Shown one piece after another: positions 18,104 to 27,179 of a DNA stretch of 64,000 nt. Positions within the stretch are counted from its first letter, which is position 1. Every line of letters begins with the position of its first letter. Below the pieces are notes generated by a model. It was given only the letters and a program-made list of their open reading frames with translations. It ran no database searches and was not told the DNA's origin. The translations under genes and the position numbers were made by a program. The stretch is taken from contig NZ_JACKZC010000001.1 in assembly GCF_014212495.1 (NCBI RefSeq), positions 496,001 to 560,000 on the forward strand. The letters run 5' to 3'. This DNA is from Pontibacter sp. Tf4 (GTDB lineage Bacteria > Bacteroidota > Bacteroidia > Cytophagales > Hymenobacteraceae).

Positions 18104-19066
18104 ATGGGAATTTTTGACTTTTTCAGTAAAGAGAAGAAAAAGGAATCGCTGGACAAAGGGCTGGAGAAAACCAAAGACAGCTTTTTTGGCCAACTGAGCA
18201 AAGCCGTTATCGGTAAATCTACGGTTGATGTAGAAGTGCTGGATGAACTGGAAGAAATTCTGGTGCATGCTGATGTAGGGGTAGAGACGACGGTAAAGAT
18301 CATCGACCGCATTGAGAAGCGTGTTGCCCGCGACAAGTATGTAAATACATCGGAGCTGGACAAAATTCTGCGTGAAGAGATTGCTGCCCTGCTGGAAGAG
18401 AACCGCGCCGGAGACGGAGCGAATTTCGATCTGCCAGCCGGCATAAAGCCATACGTGATTATGGTGGTGGGCGTGAACGGTGTAGGTAAAACTACAACGA
18501 TTGGTAAGCTGGCTGCGCAATTCCACAAGGCTGGTAAAAAAGTAGTGCTTGGCGCTGCCGATACCTTCCGTGCCGCCGCTGTTGATCAGTTGATCATCTG
18601 GGGCGAGCGTGTAGGTGTGCCGGTTATATCGCATGGCATGAACACCGACCCTGCTTCGGTGGCTTACGATGCTGTGAAGAAGGGTGTAGAGATTGGTGCT
18701 GATGTAGTGATCATTGACACGGCCGGCCGACTGCATAACAAAGTTGGTTTGATGAACGAGCTTTCGAAGATAAAGCGCGTGATGCAGAAGGTAACAGAAG
18801 ATACCCCGCACGAAGTATTGTTGGTATTGGATGGCAGCACAGGTCAGAACGCCCTGATTCAAGCCCGTGAGTTTACCAAAGCGACCGATGTTACGGCCCT
18901 GGCCATTACCAAACTGGATGGCACAGCGAAGGGCGGCGTTGTGATCGGTATTTCGGATGAGTTTAAGATTCCGGTGAAGTATATTGGCGTGGGTGAGAAA
19001 ATTGAAGACCTGCAGTTGTTTGATAAGCAGCAGTTTGTGGAGTCGTTCTTCTCGCGTAAGAAGTAA
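18104..19066 (+). CDS. ftsY: signal recognition particle receptor FtsY
   Basis: An SRP GTPase of 320 residues that docks SRP-ribosome complexes to the membrane for cotranslational insertion. A short amphipathic N-terminus (MGIFDFFSKEKKKE) leads into the N domain (about 20-90). The NG domain shows the P-loop GVNGVGKTTTIGK, DTFRAAAVDQL, DTAGR, TKLDGTAKGG and the closing GVGEKIEDLQLFD. The long acidic A-domain of E. coli FtsY is absent, as usual in this phylum. A terminator lies just upstream, so it needs its own promoter, which I cannot see clearly. Confidence 0.97.
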   Translation: MGIFDFFSKEKKKESLDKGLEKTKDSFFGQLSKAVIGKSTVDVEVLDELEEILVHADVGVETTVKIIDRIEKRVARDKYVNTSELDKILREEIAALLEENRAGDGANFDLPAGIKPYVIMVVGVNGVGKTTTIGKLAAQFHKAGKKVVLGAADTFRAAAVDQLIIWGERVGVPVISHGMNTDPASVAYDAVKKGVEIGADVVIIDTAGRLHNKVGLMNELSKIKRVMQKVTEDTPHEVLLVLDGSTGQNALIQAREFTKATDVTALAITKLDGTAKGGVVIGISDEFKIPVKYIGVGEKIEDLQLFDKQQFVESFFSRKK

Positions 19067-19075
19067 ACTATAGTT

Positions 19076-19594
19076 ATGAAGGGTATACTGTTTTTGGTGC
19101 TGCTAACATTAGCAGCCTGCTGCGGTAGCAAGCAGGGCAAAGCAACTACAGCTTCAGAAACAGGAACTATAACACAACCTGAAAATACGCAGGTGCAGCA
19201 AAGCCAGGCAATTATAAAACAAGGTATAACCGGTCGCATTTTATGGCAGGCTGGTAACCAGATGCCATCGCCGGATGCGCCGCCAACTGATAATAAGCGT
19301 GGCGTGGAGCGTACGGTTTATATCTACGAGCTGACCAACGCGAACCAGGTTACCACACAAGACGGTGTTTTTCACACCAACATTCAAACTAATTTAGTCG
19401 CTCAGGTTGTTACAGATGCTAACGGAAACTTTTCTGTTGCGCTGGAGCCCGGCAAGTATAGCCTTTTTACAAAAGAAGAGAAGGGCTTATATGCCAACTT
19501 ATTTGATGGGGAAATGAACATTTTCCCGGTTGAAGTGAAGAAGGGCGAAGTGACAACTATAGAGTTCCTGATAAATTACCAAGCAAGTTATTAA
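19076..19594 (+). CDS. lipoprotein with carboxypeptidase-regulatory-like fold
   Basis: 172 residues. Lipoprotein signal MKGILFLVLLTLAACC (Cys at 15/16), then a Ser/Thr/Gln-rich linker to about residue 45. A beta-sandwich region follows (TGRILWQAGNQMPSPD, then VTDANGNFSVALEPGKYSLF) and resembles a carboxypeptidase D regulatory-like domain. No enzyme motif is visible. It lies 9 bp after ftsY and 3 bp before rimO, so the three are probably cotranscribed. Confidence 0.8.
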   Translation: MKGILFLVLLTLAACCGSKQGKATTASETGTITQPENTQVQQSQAIIKQGITGRILWQAGNQMPSPDAPPTDNKRGVERTVYIYELTNANQVTTQDGVFHTNIQTNLVAQVVTDANGNFSVALEPGKYSLFTKEEKGLYANLFDGEMNIFPVEVKKGEVTTIEFLINYQASY

Positions 19595-19597
19595 TAC

Positions 19598-20911
19598 GTG
19601 AAAGTAAGAAGCTTAAAGAGAGATAAGGTAAACGTGATCACGCTGGGTTGCTCTAAAAACCTGGTAGATTCGGAAGTACTGATGGGGCAGCTGCGTGCCA
19701 ACGAGTTTGAAGTGGCGCACGAGTCTGACAAAGATGATTCGAACATCATTATCGTGAACACCTGCGGCTTTATAGATAATGCCAAGCAGGAATCAATAGA
19801 CACTATTCTGCGTTACGCCGATGCCAAAGAAGCTGGCCAGATAGACAAACTATACGTAACCGGTTGCCTTTCGCAGCGCTACAAAGACTCTCTGGAAGCC
19901 GAGATTCCGCAGGTAGATGCTTACTTTGGTACACTGGAGTTACCGCGTTTACTGAAGACACTGGAAGCAGACTATAAGCATGAGTTGATCGGGGAGCGTT
20001 TGCTAACCACACCATCGCATTACGCATATTTTAAAATTGCCGAAGGCTGTAACCGCCCATGCTCGTTCTGTGCGATACCGTTAATGCGTGGCAAACACGT
20101 TGATCGCCCTATTGAAGACTTAGTAAAAGAAGCGAAGCGCCTGGCAGGGATGGGAACAAAAGAGCTTATACTGATTGCTCAGGACCTGACATACTACGGT
20201 TTACAGCACTACGGCGAGCGCAAGCTGGCTGATTTGCTTCGTAACCTTTCGGATGTGGGAGGAATTGAATGGATCAGGATGCAGTATGCCTACCCGTCTC
20301 AGTTCCCGATGGAAGTGTTTGATGTGATGAACGAGCGCGACAATATCTGCAAATACCTGGATATGCCGTTGCAGCACATCTCGGATAACATGCTGAAGAC
20401 CATGCGCCGCGGTATCAGCAAGCGCAGAACCATTGAGCTGGTAGATCAGATCCGCCAGCGCGTGCCGGACATTGCTTTGAGAACTACATTAATCGCAGGC
20501 CACCCGGGCGAAACAGACCAGGATTTTAGAGAACTATACGATTGGGTAGAAGAAACGCGTTTCGACAGACTGGGCATTTTTGCTTATTCGCACGAAGACA
20601 ACACGCACTCGTTTACGTTGCAAGACAATGTGCCGGACGAAGTGAAGCAGGAGCGTGCTGATGCCATTATGGAGTTGCAGCAAGGCATTTCTGTAGAGCT
20701 GAACGAAGAAAAAGTAGGCAATACTTACAAGGTACTGTTCGACCGCAAAGAGAGTGGTTATTTTGTAGGCCGTACCCAATACGACTCACCGGAAGTAGAC
20801 AACGAAGTTCTGGTACCTGCCGACAGTAACTATGTACGCTTAGGTGATTTTGCCAATGTAAAGATCATCGACTCTTCTGATTTTGACCTTTACGGTGAAG
20901 TAGTAGCGTAA
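19598..20911 (+). CDS. rimO: ribosomal protein S12 methylthiotransferase RimO
   Basis: A radical SAM enzyme of 437 residues that adds a methylthio group to the conserved Asp of ribosomal protein S12. The N-terminal UPF0004 domain holds three cluster cysteines (TLGCSKNLVDSE, VNTCGFIDNA, VTGCLSQRY). The radical SAM cluster is EGCNRPCSFCAIP, and a TRAM domain ends the protein. The start is a GTG at 19598 (MKVRSLKRDKVNVITLGC); no ATG is nearer. Clustering with ftsY and ribosomal genes fits its role. Confidence 0.95.
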   Translation: MKVRSLKRDKVNVITLGCSKNLVDSEVLMGQLRANEFEVAHESDKDDSNIIIVNTCGFIDNAKQESIDTILRYADAKEAGQIDKLYVTGCLSQRYKDSLEAEIPQVDAYFGTLELPRLLKTLEADYKHELIGERLLTTPSHYAYFKIAEGCNRPCSFCAIPLMRGKHVDRPIEDLVKEAKRLAGMGTKELILIAQDLTYYGLQHYGERKLADLLRNLSDVGGIEWIRMQYAYPSQFPMEVFDVMNERDNICKYLDMPLQHISDNMLKTMRRGISKRRTIELVDQIRQRVPDIALRTTLIAGHPGETDQDFRELYDWVEETRFDRLGIFAYSHEDNTHSFTLQDNVPDEVKQERADAIMELQQGISVELNEEKVGNTYKVLFDRKESGYFVGRTQYDSPEVDNEVLVPADSNYVRLGDFANVKIIDSSDFDLYGEVVA

Positions 20912-20930
20912 ATAACTACCGCTTAACTAT

Positions 20931-20975
20931 ATAAAAGTCCTTACCGGTACAGACTGGTAAGGACTTTTATTTTGT
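20931..20975 (+). terminator. terminator after rimO
   Basis: A 15-bp stem, ATAAAAGTCCTTACC with its exact complement, over a 10-base loop, followed by a T-rich tail. Confidence 0.9.
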
Positions 20976-21123
20976 AATTCGGCTTTTCTGTGGCTAATTT
21001 GTAGCTGCTATAGTTTATACCTTTTATTTTTTGAACAAGTGCGGCTCAGAATTGTATTTATAGTACAATTGAGCGTTTCAACACCATAAGTGCCTGAACT
21101 GGTGGCGAAAGCTTGAATTTACC

Positions 21124-21519
21124 ATGCGACATATAAACCTACTTAAGACAGAGTACCTTACCATTGAATACAATGCGATAGATGATTATGTGTATTCAGA
21201 GTGGCATGGCGAACTGACAAACGATACAATTAAGCAGGGATACGAGAGCATCCTGTTCTATCTCAAAAAAGAGTATTGCCACAAACTGCTCGATAACCAC
21301 TACGATGTGCAGGGGCTGTGGGCTGACCTGGCAGAGTGGTGCGCCTACGACTGGCACCCGCGCGCTGAGGCAGCAGGTCTGAATTTCCACGCCGTTATTT
21401 ACGCCAACAGCCACTTCAGTAAGCTGTCTACAGACAGAGCCATACAACTGGTGAAAAACGGTATTATTAAAGGCTTTGATTCGGTACAGGATGCTGAAAG
21501 CTGGCTTAAGTTTATGTAA
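21124..21519 (+). CDS. conserved hypothetical protein, possible SpoIIAA/STAS-like fold
   Basis: A soluble protein of 131 residues without signal peptide. The pattern (TEYLTIEYNAIDDYVYSEW at the start, then HAVIYANSHFSKLSTDRA) recalls the STAS/SpoIIAA-like proteins of Bacteroidota, but this is fold-level guesswork. The stop lies 2 bp from the converging PH-domain gene. No function is assigned. Confidence 0.65.
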   Translation: MRHINLLKTEYLTIEYNAIDDYVYSEWHGELTNDTIKQGYESILFYLKKEYCHKLLDNHYDVQGLWADLAEWCAYDWHPRAEAAGLNFHAVIYANSHFSKLSTDRAIQLVKNGIIKGFDSVQDAESWLKFM

Positions 21520-21521
21520 GG

Positions 21522-21902
21522 CTACTTTAGTACGTACTTGCTAAGCACCTTGTAAGCCTCGTTTATATTATCGCCTTTCCGGAAATCCTGTTTTATAGTT
21601 GGTGCCGATTCGCCGGTCAGCCAGATCTTTAACTCGGCATCAAAATCCATCATACCGGCTGTCTCTTTTGAGAACATTTTTATGCTGCTGTACGGTATGC
21701 TCTGGTAATCCACTTTAGAGCCTGTGAGGCCCTGTTTGTTTACCAGTATCAGGCGTTTATTGGTAAATACCAGCATGTCCCTGATAAGTTTATAAGCTCT
21801 CTCTATCTGCTCGTTATCCAGCAAAATCGGCTGAAACTCGTTGGTTAGTTTTTCAATTGATACTTCGGATGCATGGCCCATCAGGCCGCTTAATAGTCCC
21901 AT
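21522..21902 (-). CDS. bacterial PH domain protein (YvbH/bPH type)
   Basis: 126 residues. The body is one bacterial pleckstrin-homology-like domain: LTNEFQPILLDNEQIERAY, then a beta meander with FTNKRLILVNKQGL and SIPYSSIKMFSKE. These proteins are cytosolic and of poorly defined role. A short gene, convergent with its left neighbour; on its right lies the inverted-repeat GxxExxY unit. Confidence 0.85.
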   Translation of the reverse strand: MGLLSGLMGHASEVSIEKLTNEFQPILLDNEQIERAYKLIRDMLVFTNKRLILVNKQGLTGSKVDYQSIPYSSIKMFSKETAGMMDFDAELKIWLTGESAPTIKQDFRKGDNINEAYKVLSKYVLK

Positions 21903-21919
21903 AGTTTTATAGTTTAAGG

Positions 21920-21963
21920 TTTGTCTGAATCAGGATTTACAGGATTTTAGGATTTACAGGATT
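21920..21963 (+). repeat. left 44-bp inverted repeat of the GxxExxY unit
   Basis: Begins TTTGTCTGAATCAGG and is built on an alternation of GGATTT and CAGGATT words. It matches the reverse complement of 22439-22482 at 42 of 44 positions. Confidence 0.9.
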
Positions 21964-21998
21964 ACCTTCAAGAGTAAAAAATGAGATAAGTTCTGCTC

Positions 21999-22379
21999 TT
22001 ATTTCCCTTTGTACCTGCTGTTGAATATCTTTTTGTGTTGCAAGCTGCTTGCTCCAAAATTAATAAGAAGGCCAATTGGTAGATTGTAAGCAAAAACATA
22101 ATTCTTGGCCTGTGCTAAATGTACATCTTCTAAAGCAATTATCGCTTTTAGTTCAACCACAATATTATTCTCAACTATAAAATCAGCTCTTCTGTTACCT
22201 TCTTCTATGTTGTTATAGTATATCGTTTGGTCTTTCTCTCGCTCAAAGCCTAATCCGGCCAATTCCATTTCAATAGCTAAACAGCGCTGATAAATAACTT
22301 CCTGAAAGCCATTACCCATCGTATTATGCACTTTCATAGCGCAGCCTATAATTCTGAACGTTATATCATCTAATTGCAT
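21999..22379 (-). CDS. GxxExxY protein (PD-(D/E)XK nuclease-like)
   Basis: A protein of about 126 residues with the naming motif GFQEVIY. The acidic core ADFIVEN...VVELKA has the D...ExK spacing of the PD-(D/E)XK nuclease superfamily. GxxExxY proteins are frequent in Bacteroidota, but their activity is not established. I chose the ATG at 22379 (MQLDDITFRIIGCAMK); an in-frame TTG at 22397 lies further upstream. The gene is enclosed by near-identical 44-bp inverted repeats (21920-21963 and 22439-22482), so it may be a one-gene mobile unit. Confidence 0.88.
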   Translation of the reverse strand: MQLDDITFRIIGCAMKVHNTMGNGFQEVIYQRCLAIEMELAGLGFEREKDQTIYYNNIEEGNRRADFIVENNIVVELKAIIALEDVHLAQAKNYVFAYNLPIGLLINFGASSLQHKKIFNSRYKGK

Positions 22380-22438
22380 GGGTTGATATACGACCAAAAC
22401 TATAAATGTATAGCTTCAGCCTATTTTCTAACTATAGA

Positions 22439-22482
22439 AATCCTGCTAATCCTAAAATCCTGTAAATCCTGATTCAGACAAA
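22439..22482 (-). repeat. right 44-bp inverted repeat of the GxxExxY unit
   Basis: The complement of 21920-21963 with two adjacent mismatches. No clear target-site duplication is visible outside the pair. Confidence 0.9.
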
Positions 22483-22585
22483 TAAATAAAAGCCGTACTT
22501 TGTGGCGTGGGCGGTAAACTATAGTTTACCTGAAACACAAACCCGATAAAGCTGTTAAAGTAGCTATACAAGAACTCCTGTATTG

Positions 22586-24163
22586 ATGGAAGTAACAACA
22601 ATGAAGATCACGAAGATGGATTATGCCGCCACCGGCGCCTTCTCACAAACTATAGCAGACTACCTTTCCCAAAACGAAAAGCTGAAACCATTCTACAACC
22701 GTTTCCCGACGATAGCTGCGTTTGAAGCCCAGCTGCAGGAGAAAGGCTTTGGCCAGGAGCAAAGGCAGGTATTGCACAAAGCCCTGCAGGAGCAATATAG
22801 TTCTGTGTCGGAGATCAACCCGAAGGTGCAGCAGAACCTGGATCTGTTGTTGCAGCCCAATACCTACACCATCACCACCGGTCACCAGCTCAACATCTTT
22901 ACAGGTCCACTATACTTTGTGTACAAGATCGTAACGGCCATAAATACCTGTAAGCAACTGCAGGAGAAGTACCCCAACTATAACTTTGTGCCGGTTTACT
23001 GGATGGCTACCGAAGACCACGATTTTGCTGAGATCAACCACTTTAATTTGTTCGGGAAAGGCTATAGATGGGAGAGCGAGCAGAAAGGCGCTGTAGGTAG
23101 ATTTTCGCTTGATGGCATGGATACACTGTTAGATGAGCTGCCGGAGGAATTCCCGGTGTTTGAAGACGCTTACCGCAACAACAACACCTTAGCCGATGCT
23201 ACCCGCGCCATTACCCATAGTTTGTTTGGCGAATACGGCTTGGTAACGATTGACGGCGACCACGCAGAACTGAAAAAAGCCCTGACACCTGTAGTTGAAA
23301 AAGAGCTGACCGAAAACCTGTCGCATAAACTGGTGTCGGCAACAAGTGCGCAACTGGAGGAAGCCGGCTACAAACCGCAGGTATATTCCCGCGAGATCAA
23401 TCTGTTTTATTTGGAGGATAACCTGCGTGAGCGTATAGTTGAAGAGAACGGCAACTATAAAGTCCTGAACACAAACTATAGTTTCACGCAACAGGAAATA
23501 CTGCAGTTAGCCAAAGAGCACCCGGAGCAGTTCAGCCCGAACGTGATTTTGCGCCCGTTGTACGAAGAACTGATATTACCGAACCTGGCCTATATTGGCG
23601 GTGGGGCAGAAGTGGTGTACTGGTTCCAGCTAAAGCAGGTGTTTGAGCACTATAAAGTGGCTTTCCCGGTGCTGATGCTGCGCAACTCGGCTCTGTACAT
23701 AAACCGTGGCAACGCCAGCCGTATGCATAAACTTGGCCTGACCGCAGAAGAGCTTTTTAAACCATACCTGGAGCTGAAGAAACAATTGTCTGGGCAGCTG
23801 CACGACGAAGAAATTACCCTGGAAGCACAGCGCCAAACTATAGATGCAGCCTTTAAAGAAGTAGAGAAACTGGCCCAAACGATAGACCCGACACTGGTAA
23901 AAGCCGTTGCCGCAGAAGAGCAGAAAGCCCATAATGCGCTGCATATACTGGAGAAAAAGCTCTCCAAAGCACGCGACAGCAAGCACGAGCAAACCTTTAA
24001 GCAGTTAGAGAACCTGAAGGAGAAGCTGTTCCCGGGCGGTGGCCTGCAGGAGCGTCACGACAACCTGCTTTCTATACAGGCCAATAACCCGGACTTTATA
24101 CCGGCACTTGTTGATGCCTTTGAACCACTGGAGTTTAAATTTACGATACTGGAAGAAGAGTAA
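22586..24163 (+). CDS. bshC: bacillithiol biosynthesis cysteine-adding enzyme BshC
   Basis: Catalyses the last step of bacillithiol synthesis, adding cysteine to glucosaminyl-malate. About 525 residues, the usual length. Family landmarks are TTGHQLNIFTGPLYFVYKI, VYWMATEDHDFAEINHF and a long C-terminal coiled coil (about 400-490). ATG 22586 follows a TTG at 22583; the ATG at 22601 (MKITKMDYAATG) matches homologous N-termini best. The stop overlaps the next gene by one base (TAATG). It marks this organism as a bacillithiol user. Confidence 0.95.
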   Translation: MEVTTMKITKMDYAATGAFSQTIADYLSQNEKLKPFYNRFPTIAAFEAQLQEKGFGQEQRQVLHKALQEQYSSVSEINPKVQQNLDLLLQPNTYTITTGHQLNIFTGPLYFVYKIVTAINTCKQLQEKYPNYNFVPVYWMATEDHDFAEINHFNLFGKGYRWESEQKGAVGRFSLDGMDTLLDELPEEFPVFEDAYRNNNTLADATRAITHSLFGEYGLVTIDGDHAELKKALTPVVEKELTENLSHKLVSATSAQLEEAGYKPQVYSREINLFYLEDNLRERIVEENGNYKVLNTNYSFTQQEILQLAKEHPEQFSPNVILRPLYEELILPNLAYIGGGAEVVYWFQLKQVFEHYKVAFPVLMLRNSALYINRGNASRMHKLGLTAEELFKPYLELKKQLSGQLHDEEITLEAQRQTIDAAFKEVEKLAQTIDPTLVKAVAAEEQKAHNALHILEKKLSKARDSKHEQTFKQLENLKEKLFPGGGLQERHDNLLSIQANNPDFIPALVDAFEPLEFKFTILEEE

Positions 24164-24735
24164 TGCAGAAAGCGGAATTACGGAAACTGATGCTGCAAAA
24201 GCGACGTGCCCTGCCTTCGGAAGAAGTACAGCACCGAAGCAAAGCAATAGCGGATCAGTTTTTTGCCACTTTCAAGCTACAGCCCGGCCAAACGGTACAC
24301 GTATTTCTGCCAATCGTAAAAAACAACGAAGTAAATACCTGGCCTATCATTGAGCGCCTGCGACTGGAGCACCCCGAAGTGCGTGTAGCTGTGCCCGTAA
24401 CCGATGTGGAGCAGAACATCCTGACGCACCACCACCTCACCGACGACGCCATTTTAATCGAAAACCCGTGGGGAATACCAGAGCCGCAAAATGCACAGCA
24501 CATATTAGCACCTGAAGTAGACATTGTGTTGATCCCTTTGCTGGCTTTTGATACAGTTGGTCACCGCGTTGGCTACGGCAAAGGCTTCTACGACCGCTTC
24601 CTGGCCGACTGCCGCCCTGACGTGCTGAAAGTAGGGTTGTCGCTGGAGCCGCCCGTAGAAACTATAGCCGATCCCAACCCGTTTGATGTGCCGCTGGATG
24701 CGGTGATAATGCCGGATGGGGTATGGCGCAAGTAA
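24163..24735 (+). CDS. 5-formyltetrahydrofolate cyclo-ligase
   Basis: 190 residues. Converts 5-formyl-THF to 5,10-methenyl-THF using ATP, returning stored folate to one-carbon metabolism. The ATP/Mg-binding signature GYGKGFYDRFL and the N-terminal basic KAELRKLMLQKRRAL segment are clear. It overlaps bshC by one base and so is translationally coupled to it. Its stop lies 1 bp from the end of the converging gene. Confidence 0.93.
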   Translation: MQKAELRKLMLQKRRALPSEEVQHRSKAIADQFFATFKLQPGQTVHVFLPIVKNNEVNTWPIIERLRLEHPEVRVAVPVTDVEQNILTHHHLTDDAILIENPWGIPEPQNAQHILAPEVDIVLIPLLAFDTVGHRVGYGKGFYDRFLADCRPDVLKVGLSLEPPVETIADPNPFDVPLDAVIMPDGVWRK

Positions 24736-24736
24736 C

Positions 24737-25867
24737 CTACTGTTGTTTGGCGTTTTCTTCTACTGCTTCTTCTTTGCCTTCCTCAATCAGTTCGCTTGCT
24801 TCTTCCTGGGTTTGTTTATCGGCTTCGGGCTCTTCCTGTTCATACTTGTTTTCAGGGGCAAAGCTTAACCTGATATAGATCGGAAAGTGGTCTGAGCCAA
24901 TGTCTGTCAGCCTTTTGATGCTTTCAACTTTAAAATGTGTCGAGTGAAAGATGTGGTCCAAAGGCCAGCGCAGGAAAAAGTAGTTTACATTAAACGTATT
25001 GTAAAAGCCCCGTCCGAGTCGTGGGTCCAGCAGGCCGCTTACCTCTTGAAACAGCTCTGTGGTGCGCGACCAGGCCACATCGTTAAAATCGCCGGCTACA
25101 ATTACCGGGTATTTTGAGTTGGCAATGTCGCGGGCAATCATCACGATCTCAGCATCACGCCTTTCTGAAGTAGGGTCCTCGGTGGGTACGGGCGGCTTGG
25201 GATGCACGGCATGCAGTTCTACCCAAACACCATTACGAAGCCTGACAAACGTCTTCACATTGGGCACATCCTTATCGAGCAGGTAACTTACTTTTTGCTG
25301 GCGCAACGGCAGGCGGCTGTACAGGTGCATGCCATAGGTGTTTTCAAGCGGAATCTCTACACGGTAAGGGTAATGTTTTGTAACCGGCGTAAGGGCCTGC
25401 TGCCACACAGAATCAGACTCGAGTAACAACACTATGTCGGGTTTCTGCTTCTGAATAAGCGCGATGAGTTTCTCGTGTTCCTGGTTGTCCATGAGCACAT
25501 TAGAGACCAGTAGGCTAACCCAGGAATTTGGGTGTGTTTTTCTGTCAGCGTCTTTTACCTCTTTGGGGGCCAGAAAAGTGTACGGATAGATATTGACAGC
25601 CTGGTAAATAATGGTGATTAAGAGCGCTGCCAGCAAGAATTTGTCGCGTTTGCGGTGCCTTGGGGCCAGCCAGATATAAAGTGGTAAACAAACTATAGCC
25701 AGCGCAAAAAGCTGCAGACGAGGGTAATCGAACACGCGCACATACCATTCCTGCGAATGCAAAAGCGGCAGGGCGGTACCCAGAATGGCAAATGTTGCGA
25801 GGGCTTGCAGTGCAATTACTACAGCAGGCCTCCTTATAAGGGCAGATGGTTGCGGTTTAGCAGGCAC
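24737..25867 (-). CDS. membrane-anchored endonuclease/exonuclease/phosphatase family protein
   Basis: 376 residues. Three hydrophobic helices (about 13-35, 45-67 and 75-95) precede an EEP-fold catalytic domain (about 105-335). Catalytic landmarks are LLVSNVLMDN, VLLLESDSVW, AVHPKPP, VAGDFNDVAW and GSDHFPIYIRL. The C-terminal 40 residues are Glu/Gln-rich. Such proteins may act on nucleic acid or on phospho-lipids or sugars at the envelope; the substrate is unknown. The start is GTG 25867. Confidence 0.9.
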   Translation of the reverse strand: MPAKPQPSALIRRPAVVIALQALATFAILGTALPLLHSQEWYVRVFDYPRLQLFALAIVCLPLYIWLAPRHRKRDKFLLAALLITIIYQAVNIYPYTFLAPKEVKDADRKTHPNSWVSLLVSNVLMDNQEHEKLIALIQKQKPDIVLLLESDSVWQQALTPVTKHYPYRVEIPLENTYGMHLYSRLPLRQQKVSYLLDKDVPNVKTFVRLRNGVWVELHAVHPKPPVPTEDPTSERRDAEIVMIARDIANSKYPVIVAGDFNDVAWSRTTELFQEVSGLLDPRLGRGFYNTFNVNYFFLRWPLDHIFHSTHFKVESIKRLTDIGSDHFPIYIRLSFAPENKYEQEEPEADKQTQEEASELIEEGKEEAVEENAKQQ

Positions 25868-25945
25868 TATATTCTGTAAGAGGTATTTTTGCTGCAGTAC
25901 GCATTTGGTTTGCCGTAGTTATTTTGCACCTTCCAACTGAAAATC

Positions 25946-25984
25946 AAAAGCCCTCCCGACAACTGGTGTCAGGAGGGCTTTTAT
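25946..25984 (-). terminator. terminator downstream of the 26.0-kb gene
   Basis: AAAAGCCCTCC pairs with GGAGGGCTTTT over a 15-base loop, with T-rich sequence on both strands. It ends the minus-strand gene at 26002-26340. Confidence 0.8.
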
Positions 25985-26001
25985 AACTATAGCCGAAGCT
26001 G

Positions 26002-26340
26002 TTATTTCTTTTTATTGCCAGCGTTTTTCAGGTGCTGTACCGGGCCGAACTCCGCCTGCTCTATGGTTTTACCGCTCAGGTAAATTTTGCGCAGCTTCAC
26101 TTCTACAGGCGCCATAGTTCTGGTCATGTCAGACGATACTACTTTGGTGTAGAACTCTCTTGCTTTTAAAGAAGCGCCGCGCTCAAAGGCGTGAGTCTGC
26201 TCGTTTTTGCTAACCGGCAGGCCCGGTATTACCTGGTAGGTAGTGCAAACCACTTCGTATTTCGACTGGAATGGTTTTACAACGCCACGGCCAATTGCCT
26301 TTATCGGGCTTACTATTGCTTTCGTAAATAATTTCTTCAT
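26002..26340 (-). CDS. small basic hypothetical protein
   Basis: 112 residues from the ATG at 26340 (MKKLFTKAIVSPIKAIGRG). The frame extends 24 codons further, but that part is AT-rich and unlike a coding start. The protein is basic, ends GNKKK, lacks Cys-rich or membrane segments, and has no recognisable domain. It is flanked by its own terminator, so probably a single-gene unit. Confidence 0.7.
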   Translation of the reverse strand: MKKLFTKAIVSPIKAIGRGVVKPFQSKYEVVCTTYQVIPGLPVSKNEQTHAFERGASLKAREFYTKVVSSDMTRTMAPVEVKLRKIYLSGKTIEQAEFGPVQHLKNAGNKKK

Positions 26341-26501
26341 TTGTAAACTATAGGGTAAAGGATGTTTCAAGCTAACGCAAAATACTACAATATCCGGAAA
26401 GTTAAAGTTCACTTGCTAAATAAAAGTATAAATGCAAGGCCAGTACAGCTATAGTTATACTTCTTGAAAGTGTAATTAACTGATAAGCAGGCAGAAAAAA
26501 A

Positions 26502-27179
26502 CTATAGCACAGGGCGTGTGCCACGTGTCATTTCGCGTTTTCCGGGAGGTCCGGGCAGTGCCTCTACAGTAAATCCGGCCGCTTTCAGGTTGCGCTTAAA
26601 GGCACCTTTGGCACAGTACGTTACCAGCGCACCGCCGGGGCGAACCGCTTTGTACAGCTTAGCGAATACTTCTTTTGTCCATAGTTCCGGTTGCTTTTCA
26701 GGCGCAAACGCATCGAAGTAGATCACATCGTAGTAAGCATCCGGCGGGCAGAACTCTTCCAGGGTTTCGTGTATCTTTTGCAGTGTAAAATACGGGCTTA
26801 GGTCTGCGGGCACGTTCCAGGGGGCAGCGTGCATCTTTTTGAAGTAGTCCAGCAGTTCCGGGTTCAGTATAAACTGCTCAAAGTGCAGTTGCTCCACTAC
26901 CTCGGCTGTAAGCGGATATTTCTCCAGGGTATCGTATTGGATGAACGCCTGCTGGGCCAGGGCGAAAGGCAGCGTCAGGATAGCATTAAGGCCGGTGCCA
27001 AAACCGATTTCCAGAATTTTTACATCGCGTTTCTGCTCCAGGGCATGCTCCAGTCCGTGCTTTATAAACACATGCTGCGACTCCTGTAACGCGCCGTGCA
27101 CCGAGTGGTAGTGCTCGTTTAGTTCAGGTACATACAGGGTGTTAGAGCCATCTTTGGTCTGGCGAATCTCGAGGTGCAT
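26502..27179 (-). CDS. mnmD: tRNA (5-methylaminomethyl-2-thiouridine)(34) methyltransferase MnmD
   Basis: A 225-residue SAM-dependent enzyme that methylates the wobble uridine of certain tRNAs. In E. coli this activity is one half of the MnmC fusion; here it stands alone, as in many Bacteroidota. Visible motifs: SAM-binding EIGFGTGLNA, the acidic VIYFDAFAPEKQPELW and the C-terminal VTYCAKGAFKRNLKAAGF. A single gene with no close neighbour. Confidence 0.93.
   Translation of the reverse strand: MHLEIRQTKDGSNTLYVPELNEHYHSVHGALQESQHVFIKHGLEHALEQKRDVKILEIGFGTGLNAILTLPFALAQQAFIQYDTLEKYPLTAEVVEQLHFEQFILNPELLDYFKKMHAAPWNVPADLSPYFTLQKIHETLEEFCPPDAYYDVIYFDAFAPEKQPELWTKEVFAKLYKAVRPGGALVTYCAKGAFKRNLKAAGFTVEALPGPPGKREMTRGTRPVL

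Noticed and set aside
21999..22379. GxxExxY gene as part of a toxin-antitoxin or restriction system
   Set aside because: It is alone between its repeats; no methylase, antitoxin-sized partner or defence gene is adjacent.
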